From Sipunculus nudus (taxonomy: Eukaryota; Annelida; Sipuncula; Golfingiida; Sipunculidae): a stretch of 64,000 bases of DNA. The stretch is from NCBI GenBank assembly GCA_026874595.1, contig CM049320.1, forward strand, positions 38,564,714-38,628,713. Direction: 5' to 3'. The position numbers and the translations under genes are program-made. The notes beneath the pieces were generated by a model, which searched no databases, was not told where the DNA came from, and was given only the letters and a program-made list of their open reading frames with translations. Within the stretch, counting starts at the first letter, position 1, and each line of letters starts with the position of its first letter. Positions 25,723 through 39,230 of this stretch are shown piece after piece.

Positions 25723-28526
25723 CTTATTAAAAAAAAAAAAATACTATTTATTAAAAATAATTTATTACTTAACAACATATGTGAAAAGAAACTATGCAGT
25801 TAAAATAGATAGCTTAGTGAATGGGTGTAGAGTTCATAAACATGAAAAATTTGTGTACAGGTATATATGAGCATCATTAACAAATGGGAAAAAATCATCT
25901 TCTTACAGATCTATTAAAATATTATGGTGTCATGAATAGATAATTAGACTTGAATGATGTGCTTGAGAATTAATTGAATGAAAACGTATCTCAAGGCTAC
26001 ATCGCATTATTTATCACACCTGAAATTATGACACAATTTCAATAGTATACGAAAAAAAAACCGCATTTTTTAATCCCATCTACGGAAGTCTGACCATGAA
26101 TATATTATCAAGTCCCTATAAAGCAAGCCATTTCAAACAGGGATTAACTATTTATTATAGGGGCATGAACATACATATCAGTGTGTATATGACACTCAGC
26201 TACATCTTTATCAATATGTGTCTTGCTGCTATTTTGATGCTTCATTTTTATTCATTTTATCTATCCTGAAAAGAGATTTATATAATGAATTATCTGACAA
26301 TGAGAAAATTTTTCATCTATTAATATATATGCTATAGCTTAAATAAACCAAACAGCCGTGTAACCAGAAAATGTCACTGTGACATGTGATTATATAAACT
26401 GGGTAGCTATATGGCACAAAAAATGTAGGGGCACTGGTATGTGAAACGATGGGTAAATACTCTCACAATATTTGGAGTATCCTGATCACAGCTCTCCCTT
26501 AGGCCATAAAACTTTTCTTATATAGAGGGAATTAAAAGAACTTAAAGATCTTAAAGTCCAGCCAACAAATACAGGATAACACCTATATCTGAACATTAAA
26601 ATTTCTTGTAACTCCTGGAAGTGAAGTACAAGACTTGAAACCATTCAGCTGGCACTGAACTTACTCAAAATGCCAAGAATTTAAGGAAAATGTTATGAAT
26701 GCTGGAATTAGGGCACAAAGTATGACGCATTCACACTTTTTTTATTTTAGGTTATATATCATTTAGGAGATGATTTTTCTGTTATTAACTCTTTTGACTA
26801 ATGTAGCAAACTACCCAAAACTGTACTAAGTCAAATACACTTACCCTCACCAACCTATGCCCTTGAGGGTCACCACTGAACCAAGGCACTTTCTGCTGTA
26901 AAGCAATTTTTTTTTTATTTATTAGGTGGAACTAGTATATCCTCTCTCTACATAACTTCAACCATTATCATCAGTGTGTTAACAACTGTCATTAAGTGAT
27001 CTTTTGTCAATACTGTCAATAATCAATATTCTGTATGTCATGGGAATGGGCAAACCTAAGCCTTCAGGCTTCAGCTCAATCCCTTTGGTACTCATTTAAT
27101 GATCACTGTGTATTTTGTACTATCTTGTATCAATAAAATCTTTCAGACAAACAAACTAGGTATTTTCATGGGTTTATACAATTAACTCTGGGTCACTAAT
27201 ATATAAACAAACAGCATTAACAATAAACATATTAATCCAAATGATAAACTGGAAAACAAAGTCCCTAATAATTTAACATCAAAACAACAACATATGAACT
27301 CAATAAACTAATCTAAAAACCAAATAGAAAAAGACATTCATTGGGATAGCCTTAATATCTCACGAACTTCAATTCTCATCAAGTATCACACTTTTTAATA
27401 TAAAAAATATTGAAAGAAAATACTTTTGGTGAAATAAGTAAGATAGACTCGTTATTAATCAATTCAAAGTTCACCAAAAAGAACTTAATGAAAATGTCTG
27501 AAATTAAGTAGTCTGAAACAAAATCTTATTAAACAGCTAAAACACCATATGTACCCAGCTCAAATTTGCTCTGATTGGAGTTTTATGACAAGTATTCCTT
27601 AGGATCTTCTTCTGACTTTAACCAGAGACTTAAGATGGTGGGCACATGTTAACAACAGCAATAGTGGGGTATACAGGCAGTACTTTATTATGGGAGGAAG
27701 GCACATAAAAGGTCAAATGAGAGAGATTCTAAAACAAAACTCTCCTGAGCATCAACAGCCATGCTCGATGGTCTGACTGGAGAATAAATTTATCTGGATG
27801 TGCATAAAGAAACTTCCTCTGACCAATCAACACCAAGCACGCAGTCCTGACAAAACAGACCTGCTGTCAACAACCGGGGTCCCCCAATAAAGAGGGAGTG
27901 TTCTTAACAAGATGGAACTGGTCATAAAATCTGGATAACCCAGTTCAGAAATAGAAACTAGCAAGAAGAAGGCAAATGCTCTGTGCCACCAGTGTTCCTT
28001 TGATTACTCAAGATTTTTTTCTTCTACTGATGAGCACGCCTTCTCTCTCAATGTACGATAAAAGAAAGAACTTGGAATCAGACAACGCCTGGTCAAATAC
28101 AATTTTTACTGGCTCTGAAGTTCCAGGGTAACATTTTAACTCACTTGATAGTTCACCTCACTTCCAGAACTTCATGAAGGCAGTGAAAGTTCAGGGCTTG
28201 TGGGCCCTTATTTAGTTTTCACTGTTATATTCCTCCTGACTGATATATTCTCATGTCATTACCATTGGTTTTTCATATATTACAGCCCTGCTGATTAACA
28301 ATTTTATTTCATTGACAAGGACTTTAGTTTTATCCATTAGGCTTGAGTTATATATCCATTTTGTGTGTCCTTCAGTGTTTGCCTTGGCTCCATATTGAGC
28401 AGGTACATTTATTATTTCTAATGTTGGGTCCAATCTCAGGTATTAATTGTTAAGTTGGGTAAAATCTCTCATTTCCCATCTACCATTCTTTCATACTGTC
28501 TAACCCAAAATCTTCATGTCATTATT
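25361..28526. other. AT-rich non-coding stretch
   Basis: No gene seen. Holds a (TA)n tract (25671-25719) followed by a poly-A run near 25730. From about 27.5 to 28.2 kb the sequence is less AT-rich and repeat-free but shows no coding signal. Confidence 0.5.
25671..25719. repeat. (TA)n microsatellite
   Basis: Uninterrupted TA run, followed after ten bases by a 13-A homopolymer. Confidence 0.95.
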
Positions 28527-29400
28527 GTATCCGCCAAAATGAAGTTTTGTGGATACTCTGTTTTTGACCGGGTTCCGCCGGGAACTCCTCTGAGACTACT
28601 GGACTGATTTTTCCGAAACTTACACCAGTTATCGGGTCACATGTGAACTGGTGCCTAACCAATTGAAATTCTGCATGCGTATACATCCTGGGTAGCTTTC
28701 TTGATTTTATGACAGGTGGCGCCACCTACATTCACGTTAATGTTGCAGACACTCATGCTTATATCTCCAGACTAGTTTGACGTATCTTCCTGAAAATTTG
28801 CATGTGTATAAACCTCACATAGCTCTTAATCATATGCAAAACTGGTGGCACCACCTGCAACCATTTTTGCATAGTGTCCGTCTGTTTGTCTGCTGTGGGA
28901 TAAAATCACTCATATCTCGGCAGTGGTTTGACATATCTGCCTAAAATTTTGCGTGTTAATACATCTTGGATAGCTTTCTGGATTTTTTTGGCAGGTGGCA
29001 CCACCTACATTTATGCTAATGCTGCAGACATTAAGGCTTATATCTCAGGACTGGTTGGACATATCCCCCTGAACTTTTGCATGTGTATAGATCTCACACA
29101 GCTCTTAATCATAACCAAAATTGGTGGCGCCACCTGCCAATATTTTTGCACAAGTCCTTCTGTTTGTCTGCTGTGGGATAAAATCACTCATATACATGTA
29201 GTGGTTTGACTTATCTGCCTTAAATTTTGCATATGTATACACCTGGGACAGCTTTCTGGATTTATGGTAGGTGGCGCAACCTACATACACATTTGGATCT
29301 GCAGTTGTCCATGCTAATATGCAACACACCTCACTCTTTTTCCCCTTGCCACTAAATCCATGCCTCACTTCACCCGTTCCACTCTGATTTTGGCGGATAC
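28527..29400. mobile_element. Non-autonomous element with inverted ends and a tandem core
   Basis: The two ends are perfect 14-base inverted repeats: GTATCCGCCAAAAT at 28527-28540 and ATTTTGGCGGATAC at 29387-29400. The left end folds back on itself, because a diverged copy TTTTGTGGATAC lies at 28545-28556. A second small hairpin (GTTCC/GGAAC) follows at about 28571-28584. The core is a tandem array of nearly three ~278-bp units marked by AGGTGGC(G/A)CC at 28714, 28993 and 29269 and by CTGTTTGTCTGCTGTGGGAT at 28888 and 29160. Each unit also carries a second GGTGGCNCCACC palindrome. There is no transposase. Tandem cores between structured ends are known in 'pearl'-like/Helentron-type elements of bivalves, but I could not define a target duplication or a diagnostic end, so the class is open. 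Confidence 0.65.
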
Positions 29401-31969
29401 ACATAGTTGCTTGTCATTACCCCTATTCTAGTTTTATCACTCCTGCAGCTTTAACACCTTTTTCTATTTGTCCATACATGTTTCAATTTAAATCATTCTG
29501 TCTGATATTTATTGTGTAGCCCTAGAAATTTCATATCACAGAATATATATATTAATTAATATACTGGACATTCCTTTCATGCTGAAACAGGACTTTTAGC
29601 TGTTATTTCATCATCTCCTATAAGATTTAACATAGTGATGATTTCGAATGCTGCTTGTAGGGTCCATCGTTTGATATTCAGCTTATGGTTACCAACCAGG
29701 AAATATAAAGGTTATACTTTTGTATTTTTCCTTTCTTGAAAGAATACAATGAGTTCTCTATTAAGGAATTTCAGCTTCTTCTTAATAAACATTCAAATTT
29801 ACTTTGAATGTAACCCCTTTATGACTGTTTAGGAAAAAAGTATATGATATGGTTTTTTTTTTAAATGGAAAGCTCTAATTTTCCATATAATAAACAAAAA
29901 AGGGTCCATAAATATACTGAGAATGTTACTGTTAAGTTTTGCTCTGAGGAAAAATGAATAAATAAGCTCTAAGTGTTAAAAAACATATCTGAATCAACAT
30001 GTTTTAGAATTGTTTTCTTTTCATATATATAGGTCAAGAAACATTACCTTCTAATGGAGAATTTTACTCAGAGGATTGGCAAAAAGAACCCTTCTTAGCC
30101 TTGCAACTATACCCTAAAAAGATTCATTTCTCAGTTGAGGTATAATATATTTGTGTTAGCTGTAGAAATTATGACAAATTATAAATGAACAAGAGATGGA
30201 AATTTCATTTAAATGAAATATTGTAAAGAAAATCAAGAAAAGTTAAGAAATTACTGTTATTGTTTTACCACATGATCTAAAATGTAATAACTTGCTGTCA
30301 TGTGACAAAGCAAAGGTCAGAGGGCAAGAGTGGAATATAACTGAGAGCACTTAAGAAAATGAAATTTAAGACCCTCTGTCTTGTTGATCTTTATTTTCTT
30401 AAAAATATTTGTTTCCAGTAAATGTGAAATATTACCTTGTGCAATATAACCTTAGTTCTTTTAATATGTTTTCATAATGACAAAAGCTGAACTTTTACTC
30501 TATCCATGGGTCATGTCCATACCTTCATACTACCCAGTATGTGTGTACACAGAGACAGCTTGAGTATTAATATTGGTTACTCTCAAACCATAATGTAAGT
30601 TATATTGTTTTCTTTAACCTAAGAAAGTAAAATTTTACTTAGCATAACATAAACCTGTCCCTTGGGTAATCAGGTAATGTCAGTATTATAAGCATCAATG
30701 CAGCCAAAAGAGTATACGATACCAAAGATATGATCCACAACTTTTTTCATCCATTCCAAAGAGAAAAAAAAATGGAATTTGTATTTAAGTTGGCAGCTTA
30801 TAATAATGCTCTACACCACTTGCAATATATAAACTCTCTATGCTAAGGAAATAGGAAGATCTAGGGTTCACCCTTTGGATACATCCTGAATGCAAATTAG
30901 ACTCGATAATTAATATAAAGCACCTGGAATGAAAGTCCTCAGCATGGTTGAGTTTTCAAAACTGTCAGCTTAAAGGCTGACCACAAAAGAAACATCATCC
31001 ACATAAGAAAATAAATATGAAATATTACAATGTTTTTGGACAAGAGCCACAACAAGCAAAAATACAAGAAATCTGTTAAATTGGCAAAAACGTTATTGGC
31101 TTTTAAAACTACTCAGAAATAATAGCCCATTTCTAATCTGAGCTTCCCTTAACCTTCTGGTGACTTAATGCTTAGACAGATGTCACAGAAAGAATGAGTT
31201 CATATATTTTTATTCATCTGATTATATTTCAAATGAAAAACCATATTCAGTGGTACTTGATCAAAGCTGAAATAATTCCCCTACAATGCTCTTTTTGTTT
31301 ACCAAATGCTACCTGATCAAAATTCTCAGACTTTATGCATTTTTGTATATTCTTGAAAAAGCAAACAAATGTTTTATTGTTACTGAAAGAGGGAGTTCAA
31401 ACATGTCAGAACACTACTTAGATTTGGTCAAACACATAAACACACAATGCTGCAACTTGTGTGCTATAAGGAGTAATATATATTTAACAAATCATAGACA
31501 TGGAAAAAAATATACTGTGTAAGAATGAAAAATCGATATAGATAAAAGAAAATGGAAGAAGTTTAATTTTTTTGTTATAAACAGTTACTAGCCTCTCCTA
31601 GTTGAACATATATGTAATGTAGGTCTAGTTTTATAAACCATATGGGTTTACAAGTATGTGTGCATATGTATTTATATATATATATATGTATATGTAAATA
31701 GACAGCTTTATCAATGTAGCCATCATCTATGGGATAGACATGAGGTAACAGACGTGCAATTAAGCATGTTTGGGGCAATAATTTACACATTTTTTTTCTA
31801 TGTTTTTTGTAAACTCAGAAAAATGTGACAAAATCATTCAGTATTGATATCAATGTAAAATATTTTTAATGCCTCTATATTTACAGGTGTCTCAGCATGT
31901 GTAAGACCGAATACAGAAGTTAAAACCAGTATAGTTCTATTAAGCTATGTTTCACTAGTTTGCCTTTAA
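29401..31969. other. AT-rich non-coding stretch
   Basis: No gene or repeat of note. Simple AT-rich intron-like sequence throughout. Confidence 0.5.
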
Positions 31970-32033
31970 GGCCCTGATGGGCTCAAACCCAGGGCAAAAA
32001 TCCAATGCTGTACCCTCTAGGCTACTTGTTACT
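31970..32033 (-). repeat. Decayed tRNA-like fragment (tRNA relic or SINE head)
   Basis: Read on the minus strand it has an A-box-like TAGCCTAGAGGGTA. About 35 bases later comes a B-box-like GGGTTTGAGCCC that can pair TGGG with CCCA around a TTTGAG loop. The anticodon arm is not recognisable and the acceptor stem does not close, so it is not a working tRNA gene. It is probably a dead tRNA pseudogene or the head of an old SINE. Confidence 0.4.
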
Positions 32034-35000
32034 TTTGTAATTAAAACATTAATATTAATTATTAACTATGTTCCTTTGTTAGGACAAGTTTGCCCATTTT
32101 TGCCTGGGTTTGTCCATGACATGTTTTAGAGGGTCTGAGTTAACCTGACAGATATATCTTGGAATAGTTTCCTACAGATGGTGTTGTAAAGGACCTTTTG
32201 TGAAATATTCATCAGAGTTTATATTATGAGAAAATATGGAAAATGGCCCCCCTTAGGACATACTTTGCATCATTCCTGACACCCCAGACTATAATGGCAT
32301 GGAAACAGAGGGGTAGTGTGATAATGGCATGGAAACAGAGGGGTAGAGTGATAATGGCATGGAAACAGAGGGGTAGTGTGACAACACTTAACTAAATTTA
32401 CCTATAATGCTTTGAAAAAGGCTTTGAAAAGTTTGTCAAAAGTTCTGATAATTTATAGTAATAGGGAACACTTATTCAAGCATATTTTGTTAAAGTTGAA
32501 ATAGAGGACTTTATTAAGAAAGACTTGGATTTCAACACAAAATCATATTCTGTTCTGGATATTTCTCACTAGTTATTTAAATTATACAGCCTTTGGCAGC
32601 TAACATGGATCCCAATTGCCACAAAGAGTTCTAAATGTAAAAATAATGTGTTACAAACCATTCACATAAAAATAACTAAACAGACAGTGTTCTACATTAT
32701 ATATGGTGAGGAAAAATTGTAATATAGTGTACATTAATGAATTGTGATTAAGTGTACATAAATGATAACATTGAGGATTTGGTATATATAAGGTAAATGA
32801 AAGACTTGTGTTGAAAGAAGTAAGATCTTATATTTATGTTATATGTGAATAATACTCATCTTGATAAAGACTCTTTATATGTGTAAACTGAGCCAAATGT
32901 CTCTTCTCTATTTTTTATTTCTGTAAGTTTTTGTGGTATTGTACAATTCCTGAAATCTAAGACGATTCAGGTAAATGAAAATGAACCATAAATTTTTGCT
33001 TGTATATAATTACTCTGAGAGCATGGAAGTTATTACTGATGGGTAGACTCTAATTACAACTGAAACATAAAGTTCTTCATTTGTTATAATATTTCATATG
33101 TGTTTGTATTTAAAGATCCTTTGCTTTCTAACAAATGCTCCTTTTACAGGACAGTTGCGAGGACATGGTATGAACATTCTAAGTGAAGGTTTTCTCATAT
33201 TATATATACTTTATTACACTTTACCAAGAATGCCATTGCATCACGGAGGACATCATGGCTGAGCTGCAATATGATCACAACATAATTAATGATGGTAGCT
33301 CGATAAATGTATATCAGTTGTCTTTTCCCACTAATGGCATTTTCATGTCGAAATGGGGAGGGTGCATTTTATTCCAAGTCTCTAATGACTAGGTCGTCAT
33401 TAAGAACTAAGTTGGGTATACTTTTCTGTCAAATGTCAATGACTGCAAAAAAACACTAATGACATTTCTAATTTCACATCTGAAATAAATATTCCATGTG
33501 TCCGATACCCAGAAGGCAGCATCTGATATATAATGAAAGTATTGATTATTATACCCAGAATGCATAGCACTTGGCGAGATGCCAAAACATGTTGCATTGG
33601 AAGAAACATTTTCTGAAGTAATCTAGATTTAAGGTGGCCATACTGGTAACAAATTGTAACCATTTAATCTTTGACCCTTTTTGCCATCATGAAGTTTAAT
33701 GTCTTGCTCTTAATATAACAAAAAGTATGATCCTTGACCCATTTTTGTTATGAGTTAAATGCTCTTTTAATAAATCTTCGGCGGCTATTGGAGAAAACCA
33801 GCATTCTAAGCACCATTTGCTTATCCTTTACTTGCACATCTGAAGAGGAAATATGTAGATTTTAACACCAAGTTTATGTTGTTTCAGTTTCGTATAAATT
33901 GTAAATGTGGGATTCATTTTACAAAAGGTTGTGTGCTTTATGCCCCTATGATCCACAAGAGTACTATTATCTGTACTTAGATCATGTTTATTTTTCTGAG
34001 TTTAAAGTTAAAAAATATGGCTGCTTGGAGAAAATTATGCAAAATAAACAAAGAAAAAATTATATTAAACTGTTTTTCTATACTGACTTTCTACAATATA
34101 GCAAAATTGTATAAATGCATAACTTATTAGGCCCTCAATGTAAATAAATAATTAACCTGTAGTTTTGACATTCACTGCATGAAATATTAAATAATTTTTC
34201 ACCTGGTTAATCTAGAATTTTTTATGAGGCCATCAAATGTGGTCAACTCTAAACAGAGTTGTTAATCCATGTCTTGACATCTGGTAATTAAAATATGTAA
34301 GCTTTACAGCCTATTTTGCCATTCAAGCATAAGTAAAGGGCTAGACTATCCATTTAAAGTAAATATAAATTTGTCTAATTATTTAATACTATTGATATCT
34401 AAAAAATCATATGTTAATTTATGAACTTTTCTTACATGGGAAAATCAAGTTGAAGCATCAATCAGAATGCTTGTTTCTGGCTATTAAATAGAAAACATAA
34501 ATGCTTCATTTGGAAATGCACTTATATACTGGCTACCGTTAACATGCTGAGAGTTAAAAACTTAAATCATTATTGATGAAGAAACCAGATTCCCCATGGG
34601 CAACTGTAACCTTTCCCTGTCAGACTAATTTACATATTTCATCTAAAATGTTATCAGCATCTCTCTAAGGAATACATTGTCCTTGGAAACATCTGCAACG
34701 ATATTTTAATAATTTTTAATCTGAGTGTTTTTACTGTTTTAATTTTGCTAACAAAATAAATAAATATGCCAGAGGCACTATTTTTACTCAAGACTGTTGT
34801 TCATTATACATTCATGTTTCATGGGAACACTGCTAGAAACTGATTTCACACTGAAGTTGTTTTAGTTTAATTTAAATACACTAATTAACTGTGCTGCAAT
34901 TGTTTGCCACTGTTCATTCATGCTATTCTGATAATTTATTTTACATCTCTTTTAAATGAGTGCAGAAATTTAGTGCTTCAGCTTAAAACATGGCACCATC

Positions 35001-35269
35001 CATTTGATTAACAACTTTGTATTTGTGTTAATACTCTGTTATGGTGATTGCATGGGACCGATCCACATATTTTCTATATTGCCACATTCAAATAATGCAA
35101 TGTCCTTTAGACTGCACTTCTCCATCTTTTAGTAACTGAAAATCTATTCTGTATAACAAAAGGTATTGCTGATCTATGGTGGTATATTTAGGCAACATCA
35201 ATAATAGAATATTCCGTTCTTTCATTCATGTTCATGTATGTCAATATCAAACTTGTCGAATATTGAGAA
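32034..35269. other. AT-rich non-coding stretch
   Basis: No gene seen. It contains the 30-bp triplication at 32291-32380. The rest is unstructured AT-rich DNA. Confidence 0.5.
32291..32380. repeat. 30-bp unit in three tandem copies
   Basis: The unit beginning ATAATGGCATGGAAACAGAG and ending in GGGGTAGTGTG-type sequence occurs at 32291-32320, 32321-32350 and 32351-32380. Only one substitution is visible (GTGTG to GAGTG in the middle copy). A young minisatellite, likely variable in copy number. Confidence 0.95.
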
Positions 35270-35730
35270 ATGACACACAATCCAATCACGCATAGCTGTG
35301 CACATGTCACTGATGATTTCAGGAGAAACCCCTCTGTCTTGGAGTAAGGTCTTTACATCGTAAATTTACGATTTCATCCCCCAGCCGGGCTCTGTCATAT
35401 AAAAACTTGGCATGTGCTGGGTACACCAATAGTAAACCGGAGGGTCCATTGTATCCAATGAAAAGGGAGCCAGTGTAAAAAATTGATAATTGTACCCATG
35501 AATGATTTTTACTACAACGATTGCCACTTCCGACCATAAGAGAAGCTTCAACTGAAGGCCAATAAATGAAGATGTGCTAAACATTGTGATATTACCAACA
35601 GGAAACCCACAATTGTAGTTACCGTCATTCACAAAGAAGCAGGCCTTTGTTGCGTTTTATGTCAGGTCATGACCTGCGACCTTTGACACTGACCTGTGCC
35701 ACACAGCTTGCCCCCAGCTCCCTATTAATG
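35270..35730. promoter_or_regulatory. GC-elevated complex island H with nuclear-receptor half-site cluster
   Basis: A repeat-free complex segment ending in an unusually dense cluster at 35664-35695: AGGTCA, TGACCT, CGACCT, TGACAC and TGACCT, packed with spacers of 0, 1, 1 and 0 bases. The first pair is a perfect 12-base palindrome (IR0). On the minus strand the inner sites form overlapping DR1 arrangements, the geometry bound by RXR, HNF4 and COUP-TF type receptors. Two minus-strand frames (35319-35537, 35366-35632) overlap the island without protein-like features. Candidate hormone- or lipid-receptor enhancer, by motif inference only. Confidence 0.38.
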
Positions 35731-38040
35731 CCAGGAAGAAAGACTGCCTGATCTACACTCTGTCGAGTTCTTAAGTAAGATGAGATCAAGAGAAATAAAA
35801 GATAATTGTACAGAGAGAAACATCTTAAATTCATTGCCATCATGAAGAAACAAAATATAATTTAAAATCAGCTGGGTAGCTTGGAACTTATAAATACATT
35901 TATAAGTTAAGTGTTTCAATATTTTCTGTTCCACTTTTCTGTGTACACTGGTGTCTTGTACGATTTGATAATATGGTCCATTATATGATCCATATCAAAT
36001 ATTAATATTTGATATGAAAATAAGTAATTTCAGGATAAATAAAGTAATTAAGCCAGTATTTGTCATTGCCAATCTAGTTGTGACAAATATGTACATCCCA
36101 TGCTGATAAGAACTGCTATGTATAGTAACATATAAGTTATATGGTTAGCATTAACTCTATAGAACCATATTGAAATTGCAATATATATTTAATATAGCCT
36201 TGTTTTCACATTTTTCTTCTTGCAGAGCAAGTTCATTAATCACCTTCCTAAGTTTTGATGCTGAGATAGATGTTAAGGATCAGACACATTATATTTCTTC
36301 TTATGGCTATATAGAGCATGAAATATATACTTAAACTTCATTAATGAAGCTGATCCTGTGTTCTTATTTTGCTTACCCGGAAGTGTAAATGTAATTTAAA
36401 TTTTCTTTCCTAAAAATACATTTTTCATCTAAGATGTGATCATTATTTGTAGGTGGCATATCATAATATAAGACTACCATATAATCATAATAAGTATAAA
36501 TAAGCTTTCCTGTTACCAGGTTTGAGAGTGAGCACATAAATATTTAAAGTCTTACTTAGAAACAACTGTAAACCTTATTATTCTCTCTTCAACATTCACA
36601 TCTTTACCTGCTTAAAATTTATAAAGGCTAAATCCAAGAAACCATAAAATCACTGATAAGCTATTAAAACTAGAGTTAGAATCAACAATGAAAACCTGTT
36701 AAAATCATAGTTTAAATTTTTTCATGAGATTGTAAATTTCATGGATTACCTTGATAATATTCATAAAATTTATTTAATGAGGCAAATGTTTGATATGCAA
36801 ATACAGCTTTAGACTGACCCATCTGCTTCCACTGATGTATCAATTATTTATTAACACTATGTAATATGGCCAAAATATTATATTATTAAACATGGTTTGT
36901 CACTGAATTTCAAGTATGTATTATCTATATAACATGCTGACAACTGATAAAAATAAAATAATCAGCATTTTCAATGGATCTGATTGAATGAGAAAAGGAG
37001 ACACCTTATCATTCATAAATATAATCTAGGAGAAAAAAATTACCAAATTTCATGTCAACAACATATTCTGAATAAGCGTACTACCTATATGCCTAAAATT
37101 TGTCTGTTTCAGATTTCATTTTGTATATGAAGCAAATTTCTTAAAATGAACAAAAGGTTAGCATACAGACAAAATAGGACAGAAATTATTATGATTATGT
37201 TAAAAGTTCTGGCAGTTATCAGTAATATGCATTTTAAGGGTTAAGGTTTTTCTAACAATGTTTCCTGTAGCCATTTCTGTTACAAAACATGGGAGTGTTT
37301 AAGATGTAAATCTTGTACTGACCACTCAAACAGAACCAATAATATGTACATCTTTGTTGTAACTCAAACATTATCTTGACCTTTATTATCAAAGTACATC
37401 AAGTCAAACAGGCTATCACTGATAATGCTCTTGTTATGAGGAGATTACAATTTTTCTTTACTAAAATTATTGAGGCTTTCTGAGTTTTACCACAATTCAA
37501 CCTTAAGTATGCATAACAGGATTGCAGTCATCTTTTAACTGAAATACTATGGTGGGAATTTATGCTACATATTTAGACTATCTGCTCCTTAAACAGATAT
37601 ATTCTGTAGCTAAAATGTCTTTTCATTTCTTGAAAAAAGGGAAGATCAATTGACATGCTGTAAACCAGTTAAAGTAGGAGATTTCAAATTTTTCCTTGGC
37701 ACAGAATAAGGCCAGGAAGAGATTGTTCCTGTTAAGAATGTATCAATATATTTATCAAAATTAAGACATTACTACAGTTCTATTTAAAGGTGGTCTTCTG
37801 CAGCATTCTAGCATGAAAACCATGGCTTTTCCTTATTTGCTTTTAAAAGGACTAGTTGATCCATTTCATGTCAGTTAAACTGTTTGTTGAATAAGAGTTC
37901 TAGGTAAACATATCAAAAGGATATATGTTACTGCAGGCTCTTCTGGATTTAAGCTGTGATATGCAGGGGCTGGGAAGAATCCAGAAGCTACAGCTTAGAG
38001 TTTAGAAATTTGAAAGGATTCCTGATAATCTATCCAGATT
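35731..38040. other. AT-rich non-coding stretch
   Basis: No gene or notable repeat seen. Confidence 0.5.
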
Positions 38041-38466
38041 TCACCATTTTATCTTTTTCATACATTTTTTTTTTGGTGGAGCTAACTGCCTCAATTTTTC
38101 AATGCTTAGTTAACTGTTACTATATGTACATCTGCAGAGTTCGATCCTGGTTTTGGACTAAGTGACAGAGGCTTATAACCGGTTATCCTGGTGTCCACCG
38201 GGCTCAGTGTACCACTCCTGTCGGTCCTGGGTGTCATCCCAATTGCTGGGTCATGACACCGAAGAATCCATTAAAGGCATACTTGTTTTGGGCGAAAAAT
38301 GACTGTGGACACAATTTCCCCATTAATCATGCAGAACGCCCGCCCTGGGTTGGGGTTGACTGGGAAAAATCTCACCGCCTAGGCTGAGATTTCAACTAAC
38401 AATCTCCTGTCTTTGGGTCCTGTGCTCTACCCCTGAGTAACAGAAGCCGGTCACCATTTTATCTTT
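38041..38466 (-). mobile_element. tRNA-derived SINE with 16-bp target-site duplication
   Basis: A retroposed insertion of about 394 bp (38057-38450) flanked by a perfect 16-base direct repeat TCACCATTTTATCTTT at 38041-38056 and 38451-38466. On the minus strand the element begins right after the duplication with a tRNA-like head. An A-box region TGTTACTCAGGGGTAGAGC (38424-38442 on plus) differs from a canonical tRNA A-box context at three positions. A diverged B box AGTTGAAATCTC follows (38386-38397). Next comes a ~250-bp unrelated body and an A-rich 3' end (ten A's near 38067-38076). The perfect duplication means the insertion is recent. The body also contains a B-box-like AGTTCGATCCT on the opposite strand (38138-38148), suggesting a composite or inverted second tRNA-like part. 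The partner LINE is not visible here. Confidence 0.85.
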
Positions 38467-39230
38467 AAAGACCTGGTCAGGTTTGGATTTAAGATCTTCA
38501 GCAACCTAAGCCTTGTTACTAGACTATATTGTAAACCTTCCAGCAGTCTTTATTCTTGACTATTTCTTTTAAATAAGTTCAATGCTGACCTTATGGTTAT
38601 GTATGATATTTTATCCACAAGTATTCTGGGTTCTACACAGGGGGTGTGGATAGTCTCTGTCATGGATTGATGTATCATCTCCAGGAAATCTCAGGTTGGG
38701 TCAGAATTTTTGGAATTTCTCTGACAGCAAAGCAACAAGAAACTTTCTGGCTCAAATTTCCAGGATGTGTTATTAGTATTATCTAAGCAGTATAGTGAAT
38801 GCCATTGATCTGGTCTGCTAGGAGGTGTGTATTCAAATTTGACATCTCCGGGTTTCTGGTCATGCTGGGCTTTCAATGAAAGACTGTTTTATTTTAAATG
38901 GTGATGGGTAAGAAATTTAATCTCTTTTATTCCATATGATTTCATTCTTATATAACCAGTGCCAGGGGCCTGTTGCAGTAAATTTTACTAAACTTTAGCC
39001 CAGCAGCAATTGTGATGTCATAATGGTTACCATAGTGATACACAGATGTAAATGGGTTAAGTCCTCTCCATGACCCAAGTCACCTTATTGCAATAGACCT
39101 CAGAACCATAGGGATTATTTTGTGTAAGTTGAAGGTGGTGGAAAATCAAGCAGTTCAATTTGAGACAGATTTCATTGATGACAAATTATGGAAGTGCCAT
39201 TGAACACACTCAGCACCACTGAGTTGGTAA

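Noticed and set aside
28522-29404. Minus-strand frames of 67 and 99 codons resembling each other
   Set aside because: They lie wholly inside the tandem-core element, and their similarity reflects the repeated DNA.
31970-32033. Functional tRNA gene
   Set aside because: A- and B-box-like words are present, but the anticodon arm and acceptor stem do not form.
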